From Cenococcum geophilum 1.58 (taxonomy: Eukaryota; Ascomycota; Dothideomycetes; Gloniales; Gloniaceae): DNA of 64,000 bases. The translations under genes and the position numbers were made by a program. Shown here piece after piece: positions 55,564 through 64,000 of the stretch; position 1 is the first letter of the stretch; every line of letters begins with the position of its first letter. The DNA lies in assembly GCA_001692895.1 (NCBI GenBank), contig KV748243.1, positions 255,248 to 319,247 of the forward strand, read 5' to 3'. The notes under the pieces were generated by a model, which searched no databases, was not told the origin of the DNA, and saw nothing but the letters and a program-made list of their open reading frames with translations.

Positions 55564-58420
55564 ATTTATTATTAAATTAGGTTATATTAGTATAGACCTA
55601 AAGAAAGTTAAAGCTATAGTAAGTTAGTAAAAACTAGAGAATATAATATAGTTAATATTATTTTTAGGGTTTTATAACTACTATAAGAGATTTATAGTAT
55701 AGTAGTTAATAAGTATTAAGCTATTTATAAGACTAATAAAAAAAAGGAGGAATTATAGATATAGGGAAATAAATAAAAGGAGTTATTTTAAAAACTTAAA
55801 ATAAAGTTTACCTAAGAACTAACCCTTAAAATCTACTAATTAGGATTAGAGACAATTGTAGAAATGGAGATATTAGACTTTATACTAGAAGTATATTTAC
55901 TATAAAAGTATAGGAATACATAACACCTAGTAGTATACTATAGTTAGAAAATAATACTACTAGAGTTAAACTATAATATCTATAATAAGGAGTTATTAGG
56001 TATAGTTATAGTACTTAAAAAATAGAGAGTATTCTTATAAGGTATAGAAAAACTATTTATAGTTAAGACGGATTATAAGAACTTAATAGGGTTCCTAATA
56101 ATAAAAGAGCTTAATTAAAGATAAGTTAAATAGGCAGAGATACTTATAAAATACTATTTTAAGATTTAATATATTAAAGGCACTAAGAGTATAAGGGTAA
56201 ACGCGCTTAGTAGAAAAACTAAACTATAAAATAATAAGAAACTATTAGAGGTAATACTACGTAAAGATAGTAATAGATTAATTAGGTATAACTACCCTAA
56301 GATTATAGTAACTTAAGAGCATGAGCTACTAGAAAGTAATTAGATTAGAAGAATTTAAAAGGTATAATTTAAGAACCTAAATATAGAGTAGTACAAAAAC
56401 TAAAAAGTAATGTATATGCTAAAGAATATTATAAAAGAGTTTATTAGGGAATTCTATAAGGGAATAATATAGGGATATAATAGAGCTATAGGCTTAATAT
56501 TAAAACTCTAAGAGGAGTATATTATTAATAGAATTTAGGGCTTAGTAAGAGAAGTTATAAAAGAATATTTAGATTGCTAAAGGAATAAACTAATAAGGTA
56601 TAAGCTATATAAAAAGCTATAACCTATTAAAATACTAAAACGTCTATAGAAAATAATATTATAAAACTTTATTATAAAGTTACTAAAATTAAAGGACCTT
56701 ATTACCGGATAGGAGTATATTATAATCCTTATAATAATAGATAAGTTAATTAAGTAGGGCTATTTTATAGCATCTATAGAAGAATTCTTAGTAGAAGATA
56801 TTACTAGAATCTATATTAAAGAAGTGTTTATAAGATATAGAGCACCTAGTAAAATTATATTAGATAAAAATCTAAGATTTATAGCAGCATTTTAAAAGGT
56901 ATTTTTAGCGGAATAAGGAGTTCGCGTAGTAATATTAACGGTATATTATCCGTAAATAAATAGGTAAACAGAAAAATTAAATTAGATACTAGAATAGTAT
57001 CTAAGATATTATATTAATTATATATAGAATAATTAGGTATCATTATTACTAGTTATATAGTTTATATATAATATAATACTATAAGAGGGCATAGAGATAT
57101 TACTATTTTAGGCGAATTACGAATATAAGCCTAAAATATTGTTATTACCATAATAAGTAAAGAAAATAAGTATAACGGTAAAATAAAGAATAAAGACTCT
57201 AATAAATCTTTATAGGAACCTCTATTTTATAGCTAAAATAGTATAAGAAAAAATAAAAAAATACTATAATGCTAAAAAATCTAAGGGACCGGATTTAAAG
57301 GAGGGGGATAAAGTATAGCTATTATATAAAAATTTTACGAGTTAATAACTAAGCAAGAAGTTAAATTATATTACACTAGGACTATTTAAAATTATAGCAA
57401 AGATTTTAGAAGTTAAGTATAGACTTAACTTACTAGGAAAGATAAAAATTTACCTTATATAGTATATCGCGATACTAGAGCTAGTATATAGAAATATAAA
57501 GCTACTAGTTTATAAAGTAGATATATATAAAGAATAAGAGGAAAATAAATAGTAAGTTTTAAAGATTGTTAGTTATAAAGATATTAATAATAAAATATAG
57601 TATAGAGTAAAGTAGATAGGCTATAAAGAGACTACCTAAAAGCCATTATAAAACCTAAAGAAAGCTATAGGAAAGGTATAGGAGTATTAAAAGAGAAAGG
57701 GTTAGGTAATATTAAGAAGGAGCTAAAGATAAAAGGATTAGTTAAAGGTAATAGATAAGCTAAAATATTTAGGGGATCTACCACTAGCGTATAAGCTATT
57801 TTAGCCTCTTCTTAATTAAAATCCTTTTTAGCCTTCTTAGCCTTAAGCTTAGAGAGACCTTATTTTACTAAATATTACTTTTTAAAACGTACCCTTTTAT
57901 AAACCTTTAATAAATAAAATAACTAAGTATAAGTATTAAGTTAAGCCTTTAAAGCCCGAGATACCTTATTAAAATAATATTAAACTTTAGTAAGGGCCTC
58001 GGCCAGCTTACTCTCTAGTTTTTTTAGCCACTACTAATATATAAAACCTTAAGATAGATGAAATAAGAAACTAAAAGGTTATAAAAAATAATAAAATATA
58101 TATACTTAGCGTTAAAGACGGATTAAATATTATAAAACGATTATATATTTACTTGCGTATACTTAGTATATAAAGAAGGTTAGTAACTAAATAAAGCTAC
58201 GATTATAATATATACTAACTTCTTCTCCGTATAATAAGAATAGGATAGTATAACTTTACTAGGTAAAAGAATAAATATTACTAGCTAGTTATAATAATTA
58301 AACGTAAAGAATTTAATAAAAGGTATTAAGAATAATAAAGGTTACTAAATTAAAGATGGGAATGCTATACCTCTAATAAATAACCTAGAGATAGAAGATA
58401 TCTTTAAGGATAAGGATAGA
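55564..58420 (+). pseudogene. Element C pol, second part: RNase H, integrase, chromodomain
   Basis: Resumes directly after the second ATTAG with IKLGYISIDLKKVKAIVSW-like sequence and FLGFYNYYKRFI, the usual gypsy connection region. RNase H at about 55840-56230. Integrase: His/Cys start (about 56330-56600), core DLITG, LDKNLRFIAAF and NRQTEKLNQ (about 56695-57000). Chromodomain at about 57590-57690. RIP-type stops are fewer here than in family A. Confidence 0.82.
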
Positions 58421-58434
58421 GAGGAGGGGGATAA

Positions 58435-58838
58435 TATTATAAACCTTATATCGGCAGTAGTTATACTACTAAGAAGAAATATAAATAAGTTAGTTAGGGT
58501 AATATAGGAGGCGCTAAAACCAATTAAGCTATAGGATAAGGGGTAGCTAAGTTATATAGCTAGTTATATTATAAGTTTAGAATATAAGAATGTAAGAATA
58601 TATGGATATAATATACTAACGTACTTAGTATATTTCTTAGGCGTAATATTATATATTTAAAGGACTATAGTCCCTATTTAGATAGTTCTCTTCTTTATAG
58701 TAAAATTTAGAATATAATTAGAGTTAATCTATTAGGCAACTACTTTACTAGTTATTATTGTATTATTAACTTATTCTTACCTATATACCCGGCCTATTAA
58801 TAAGTCTACCATAGTATTTCCTATAAGGCTTTGTTATA
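58435..58838 (+). repeat. 3' LTR of element C
   Basis: 404 bp, TATTATAAACC to CTTTGTTATA, followed by GATAT. Confidence 0.85.
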
Positions 58839-58843
58839 GATAT

Positions 58844-59565
58844 ACTACTAAGGGCATTCTAGTATTAGAAGGGGTTTTAATAATCCTAAGGTCTTATCTT
58901 ATAAAATTATAAACCTATAGTAACCGTTATAGTTCTATATATAATGGTTAATTTAAGGGACTATAGGCTAGTAATATCCTTTGCCTTTTTATATTACTCC
59001 TATAGAGAAGGCGCCATATAGTTTACCTATAGTAGTTTATTAATCAAGTTAATAGGGCATATTTTAGCTTCTAAAGATTCTATATTTAATTCTGCCTATA
59101 TTTAAGGGTTAAGGTGCTCTAGTTATAGTAGCATCTAGCTCTATAATAAGATCTTTATAGCTACCTATTTGCCTAGGTTCTATTTATATCTTATAAGTAT
59201 ATCCGTATAGTTAGTAACACCTAGCCTATATATAATTAGGAAGTTAAACTAAGATAGGATATTCGCCTAATGCGCCTACTATACTATAAGGGTCTTTATT
59301 ATTATAAAATATTCTAAGGCCTTATAATCGGAAACTACCTAAATAGACTTAGGGGTCCCTTTTAACTATACTCGCTAGTGCTAGAAGCTAGAGATAATAG
59401 CTAGCATTTCTTTATTATAAACTAGGTAGTTTAGCTTAGCATCTACTATATTCTTTAAATAGTAAGTAATAGGGTGCTATTTTCTGTCCATCTACTTCTA
59501 GGAGTAAATACTAGCTGTAACACTATCTAAGGCGTTAGTTTTTAGTATTAAGAGCCATTCTAGGT
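58844..59565 (-). pseudogene. Gypsy A: integrase start and RNase H
   Basis: Continues family A in reverse of about 32640 down to 31735 of the complete copy: integrase zinc-binding region (about 58850-58980), then RNase H (about 59240-59565). Broken off at the insertion of copia G. Confidence 0.82.
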
Positions 59566-59810
59566 TGTAACCAACTACCGACACTGTGCTGAGACACAAG
59601 ATTACCGCTTGGAAGGCTCTAAGACAGCGTTAACGCCACCCTATATATTAATTGCAGATTAATATTACTTATAGATCACCGTTCCCATTTCAGCTATCTA
59701 TTACCCCATTACTTCTACCTTCTTCGTGTATATATAGAGACTTTAGAGCTACATTTACAATTAAGTCGTTTATTCAATTCTTCGTACTATAAAGCTTATA
59801 GTTATAAGCC
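59566..59810 (+). repeat. 5' LTR of copia G
   Basis: Starts TGTAACCAACTACCG. Matches 15793-16030 in several blocks. The right border is approximate. Confidence 0.7.
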
Positions 59811-60059
59811 TGGATCGCACTACCTACTACACTATTAATCTACTACCTTATTTAAGAAGTTACTACTTCTATTACCTTTATAAGTATCTTAAGCTTCTTT
59901 ATTTATTAAACGAATGGACGACCGACCCTAGTTAATAAACGTACCCAACTAACAAACGAACTAATAAATCAAATCAAGAGTTCGGAATGTTAAAATAAGG
60001 TTTTCGCCAAGCCACTAATTGGACCCTGCCTAACCTATTAAATCCTAAAAATAACGACT

Positions 60060-61010
60060 ATAAACGAATTAAAAGTTAACCTTATCCTCAACCAGCCTTC
60101 TAATTAGATATAGTAGTTCTTTATTATCCAAGACACAGTCAAAACTAATAAGGTATAGTAGTATATCAACTCATCTAAAAAGAAAGATAAGCTTCTAACG
60201 CTAAAACCACCAAAACGGCCTATACCAGCGGACGTACGACCTATAGCTATATTAATAACCCAGCTAGAACAAGACCAATTCGCTGTCTATAACTAGCTCT
60301 ACGCTAAGTATAAAGATAATCTTTAAATACACTAGAAGTAAGAGCAGGCTATTAATGATATTAGTAACTATATTATACGTACAACGTCGGTAGCCTACCT
60401 TCCCCTTATTAACGGCCTAGATATGGTCTATAAACGGCTTAAAGCACTTAAGAAAGCGCTTGCCCCTACTACCTTAGGTTAAAAGCATAACGTCCTTATT
60501 TAATATATGGCTTTAAAAGCCTACAACAAAAAATAGAGCATTAAGAAATGGTTAAATAGCTAGAGGAACGTCTATAAGCTTGCTAAGCAATTAAACCTAC
60601 CAGACGTATAAGGCTTTAGGCCCTACTATAACTTTGTTTAAGTAATTAAGCCTATCTCTTCTAGCTTTATAAGAGCTCTAGAAGTAGACCTTATCTACAA
60701 AAAACGCAAGGATAAAGCTACACCGTCTATTATTAATCTTATTAAGGAATTTAAGGAGCACTACTATATGCAGCAAGCAGCATCCTCTACTACCCCTACT
60801 AATAACTCTGCTTTTATAACCCTAGGCAGTTTAAATTCTAATTTAGATTCTAACGGCAATTCTAATTCTAATTCTAAATGGAATAAGATATATATATATA
60901 CGGCCTTAAGCATCGATTTAGCGACTGCTTCTATATTATTAAGCGGAAGCGCCCTTAAGGATAGAAGCTAAACCTAGATATCTAGAAGGAAGTAGACGAA
61001 AAGATCTTAT
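60060..61010 (+). pseudogene. Copia G gag
   Basis: Gag read with few stops: RPIPADVRPIAILITQLEQD, then INGLDMVYKRLKALKKALAP and KWLNSQRNVYKLAKQLN-like sequence. It ends in the Asn/Ser-rich open stretch 60768-60971 (67 codons, LNSNLDSNGNSNSNSKWNK). The Ser/Asn linker before the protease is common in fungal copia elements. Confidence 0.75.
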
Positions 61011-61129
61011 TTACACCTTAAATTAAACGCATTATTAACCTTATTTTAAAAAGAAAATAGGAAGTAAAGAACACAAAATCTACAATAGATTTTAATTCTA
61101 AAACCCTACCATCTAAGACCCCAACTAGC

Positions 61130-62640
61130 CATGCTACCGTGTTTAGTACTAGTTAATTTCCATTTAAACTCCAAAATACCTAGATACTTAACCCTAGTGC
61201 AGATACTCACGTCTGCAACAACTAAGAAGGCTTTACCTTCTCCTGCCTAGCTATAGAAGACGACTACCTAATTATTAGCGGAAATTTTAAAAAGATATAA
61301 GCTTATAGAACAGTAACGATTACTATTAATACACCTACTAGGAGCTTAAAAATAAAGCTACCCCACACAGCATTAGTACCTACCATATTTATAAATATTG
61401 TAGCACTATTAAGAGCTACTAATAACGATACTATATCTATTTTAACTTAGGACGAAACTTACTATACCGTCTAGTAACTGGCGAAATAGTATACTATGCA
61501 AAACGACTAGGGGGCTACTAAGCACTAATGCATAAAGAGCCTACCCTAGATTCGATAACTCAATCGACCTTCTTAGTAAGAAGACATTAACTAAGCAGAA
61601 TGGCCTATAAACCAGTCGGAGCTATAGCTATAAAATAGTATAAAATACTTAGCCATACAGGACCTAACGCTATTAAGCAGCTTCCTAAGTACGTTAATAG
61701 CGTAGAGCTTAAAGAGCTAATTAACAAATAAGTACCGCTTAAAATTAAATATAAAGTCTGCTTATTAGTAAAGCATACGTAGCAGATCTCTTAAAGATAA
61801 GAACACGAATTCCTAGCCACTTAACTATTTAAGCGAGTAGCATTTAATATCATTACCCTTAGAGAACTAGGGTATAACGGCGATAGATATATAATGCACT
61901 TCTATTGCACGTATTCCAAATTTAACTTTATATTTACCGCCAAGAATAAGGACAAAGCTACTATCTTACCTACCATCCGTAAGACCTATTGTTTAATTAA
62001 AATACGATTCTACTAAGACGTTATCTTCTTCTAAAGCGATAACAAACGTACTTTTAGACAAATAGGAGATACCTTATATATATAGTGTGCAGACAAAGGC
62101 ATCACTTTTAAATACTAAGCACCGTATACTATATTAGCAAATTGTACGGTGCCAAGACCCTAGAGCTCCTAGAGCCCTTTTAAAGCCTCCTAATAGTCCT
62201 AATAGGAACCTGCTAAGAACCTACTAGGGCCCTATTAGGGCCTAAACGGAACTTCCGTGTAATACTTATACTTAGAGTTCCTGTTAGGGGCCTAATTAGA
62301 TAGTTAGTGCTATTAGGTCCCCGCCAGGGCCTAACAAAACTAACAGAAGGCTATACACTTTCCCTAATATAAGGAACAAAATAGTAGAGTAGAACGATCT
62401 GGACAAACCCTTATAGAATAATTAAGGGCTATATAGCTAGAAGCTTCCTTACCCCTATCTTTAGAACTAGAAGCCTTCTTTGCTACTAGCTACGCACTTA
62501 ATTAAACCCTAAATAAGCAACTAGGGTAGAGAACCCCCTATAAGGTTACCTACGGCAAGCTGCTATCTCTTACCTATATGTATAGATATGGCTGCAAAAC
62601 CTATACATTAGACAAATAAATTAAAGGGGGAGATAAACTA
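61130..62640 (+). pseudogene. Copia G protease and integrase
   Basis: Protease start NPSADTHVCNN at about 61192-61225 (copia DSGASxH changed). A pre-integrase segment follows with YYAKRLGGYQALMHKE (about 61490-61540). The integrase core includes FNFIFTAKNKDKA, SDNKRTF and DKGITFKYQAPYT, then after a foreign segment VERSGQTLIE (about 62375-62410) and TPYKVTYGK. The Glu of the DDE set lies in the region after the insert. Disabled by stops. Confidence 0.78.
62138..62368. repeat. About 220-bp foreign segment inside copia G integrase
   Basis: Between YQAPYT and the EQNxxVERSGQ block, where copia integrases have only a few residues, lies a GC-richer segment rich in CCTAGAGC, TCCTAATAG and AGGGCCTAA words forming small inverted repeats. 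Possible short insertion (SINE or MITE). Borders are uncertain; ATATTAG/ATATAAG could be a decayed duplication. Confidence 0.5.
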
Positions 62641-62669
62641 GCTCCTTACGCATTAATTAGATATCTAGT

Positions 62670-63090
62670 TATAACAAAGCCTTATAGGTAAGTGCCACGG
62701 TAAACTTATTAATGCGCTGGTTATATAGGTATAGAATAGTCAACAACGTAAATATAACTAGTGGAGTAGTTACCTAACAGATTAACTCTAATTATATTCT
62801 AAGATTTACTATAAAGGAGAGAACTATCTAGGTAGGGACTATGGTCCTTTAAATACACAACTATACTCCTAAGAAATCCCCTTTATACGTAAGGTATATA
62901 TACTCTATTTACTCTATTACGGATCCTATAGATTATACAGATTATATAGATTATATTATATAACTTTAGTTACTATTCCTTATTATATAGTTTTATTAGC
63001 TCTATTCTAAACTATACCTAAATTAACTAACTAGCTTCTTCTAACTCTTCTCCTAGTAGTTATAATATTATACTTAAAGCGTCCGTAATA
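62670..63090 (-). repeat. 3' LTR of a second C-family element (minus)
   Basis: 421 bp, the reverse of the element C LTR: ends TATAACAAAGC at 62670 and GTCCGTAATA at 63090. The adjacent purine tract is the complement of 63091-63104. It is diverged from element C by more than RIP alone. Confidence 0.8.
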
Positions 63091-64000
63091 CTATCTCCCT
63101 CCTCTTTATCTTTGTCTTTAAAGATCCTAAATATCTCTAAGTTGTTTACTAGAGGTATAATATCCGTCTAATTAATTTAGTTAATATTATTACTTATTAT
63201 ACCTAAAGTTCCTTTTTTCTCTTTAACTGCTCGTTACGTTCGCACTATTACTACGATATTATCTCTTAGTGAGATTATACCGTCTCCGTATTCTTACTGT
63301 TCTAAAAAGGGGTTGGTTTATATTACGTTAGCGAACCTATCCTTATAATAACCGTCCTCTTACTTAGAGTGCACTAAAGCGAATATTTATTTATCTTATA
63401 ACGTTCGCTCTATCTCTAATACTAAATATACGCGACCTATTACTCTTAATAGTCATCTAGTTCCCTAATTAATTGTCTTAGTGTCTTATGTTTAATTTAC
63501 TGCTATATAGCTAGATAATAAACTATCTATTACCCTTATAAAGTTATATTATTCGCGTAATACTAAACGGGAGGCTACCGATGCTCAGTAACGGGCCCTT
63601 AAGTCTTATCTTGCGGCGTTTACTTAGTTAATCCGTCTTAAGAAGGTTTATAAAAAGGTCCATTCTAAGAAGTAAAAACTTATAGAATAAGGTTTATAGG
63701 GACTTAGTAATAAAAGAATAAATTCTTTACTAACTAAGAAGGAAACAGATCTAAGTAGTTTGGCAACTACTCTTCTTAGGTCCCCCTTAGGTAACTTATT
63801 CTTTAGCAATCCTTTTTTATTAATACTACCTAACCTAATCTCTTCTAATACTCCTCTACCTTTCTTATAGCGTTTTTTTTTTAAATTTTCTAGTAGTTCC
63901 TAGGTAGTTTTAGTATAGCTTATCTACTTAACCTTATACTATATTTTATTGTTAATATCCTTATAACTAATAATCTTTAAAACCTACTATTTGTCTTCTT
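63091..64000 (-). pseudogene. C-family gypsy, pol end (minus), runs off window
   Basis: Reverse of the 3' part of element C (57540-58420): non-coding 3' stretch, then chromodomain-like sequence toward 63900-64000. The element continues to the right of the window. Confidence 0.72.

Larger units (their letters stand above)
44609..58838 (+). mobile_element. Gypsy element C, TSD GATAT, containing copia D
   Basis: LTRs 44609-45019 (411 bp) and 58435-58838 (404 bp); the 7-bp difference is one extra ACGTACT-type unit in the 5' LTR. The target duplication GATAT is at 44604-44608 and 58839-58843, and family A integrase sequence resumes exactly after it. The internal domain without D is about 7 kb, with gag, protease, RT, integrase and chromodomain, and a purine tract GAGGAGGGGG (58421-58430). 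Confidence 0.92.
59566..62669 (+). mobile_element. Copia element G, 5' part
   Basis: 5' LTR, leader, gag, protease and integrase of a copia element inserted in family A (TSD probably TAGGT, 59561-59565). It is interrupted at 62670 by a C-family element and so is incomplete in the window. Related to the copia 3' end at 15126-16030. Confidence 0.82.
36794..64000 (-). mobile_element. Gypsy A, minus strand, split by B, C and G (runs off the window)
   Basis: Pieces in minus orientation: 3' LTR 36794-37029, 3' region and chromodomain to 37654; 44020-44608, integrase; 58844-59565, integrase start back to RNase H. Each junction continues at the homologous position of the complete copy A' and carries a target duplication (TTTAG/TTTAA for B, GATAT for C, probably TAGGT for G). 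The rest of the element should follow copia G outside the window. Confidence 0.85.

Noticed and set aside
1..64000. Mitochondrial or centromeric origin from the high AT content
   Set aside because: AT richness is explained by RIP of nuclear transposons; spliceosomal introns and hAT/gypsy elements indicate nuclear DNA. A centromere-near position is possible but nothing here shows it.

Overview
The window looks like a transposon-rich block from a filamentous ascomycete (Pezizomycotina). Almost all of it is AT-rich sequence with an excess of TpA. Transposon reading frames can be followed for kilobases, but they are broken mainly at Trp and Gln codons and paired repeats differ only by transitions. 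This is the signature of repeat-induced point mutation (RIP). I saw no rRNA, tRNA, CRISPR or bacterial feature. Short introns with fungal-type signals occur in the one clear host gene.

Layout. (1) 1-15.1 kb: end of a Ty3/gypsy element (family A) with its LTR, then a second gypsy element (E, + strand). E's gag is split by a tandem non-autonomous LTR element (three LTRs, two non-coding internal domains packed with small hairpins, TSD CTAAG). That element was itself hit by a LINE fragment carrying only ORF1. (2) 15.1-17.9 kb: end of a copia element, a solo LTR with TSD, and unassigned RIP debris. (3) 17.9-36.2 kb: a gene-like island of normal base composition. It holds a secreted zinc-metalloprotease-like gene (HEIAH motif) reading left to right from 19023 to 34752. 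The gene is interrupted by three separate hAT elements, each with a perfect 8-bp target duplication: 19038-20056 at the start codon, 20381-23410 in exon 1 and 24907-34668 near the stop. The third hAT is interrupted by a complete gypsy element (26728-34077, TSD GGTTT), which carries a minisatellite-rich DNA insert. A convergent intact 231-codon gene of unknown function lies at 34938-35633. (4) 36.8 kb to the right edge: a deep nest. Gypsy A on the minus strand is split by gypsy B (37655-44019), gypsy C (44609-58838) and copia G (from 59566). C is split by copia D (49159-55558), whose 3' LTR contains a 410-bp TA-flanked inverted-repeat element. G is split by a C-family element running off the window.

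Because boundaries and target duplications can be read for most insertions, their order can be rebuilt. The points most worth a second look are: the hAT whose terminal repeat supplies a replacement in-frame start codon to the protease gene; the three hAT hits in one gene; the tandem hairpin-array LTR element with its apparent autonomous relative E; and the ORF1-only LINE. All calls are from reading the sequence; no database search was made.
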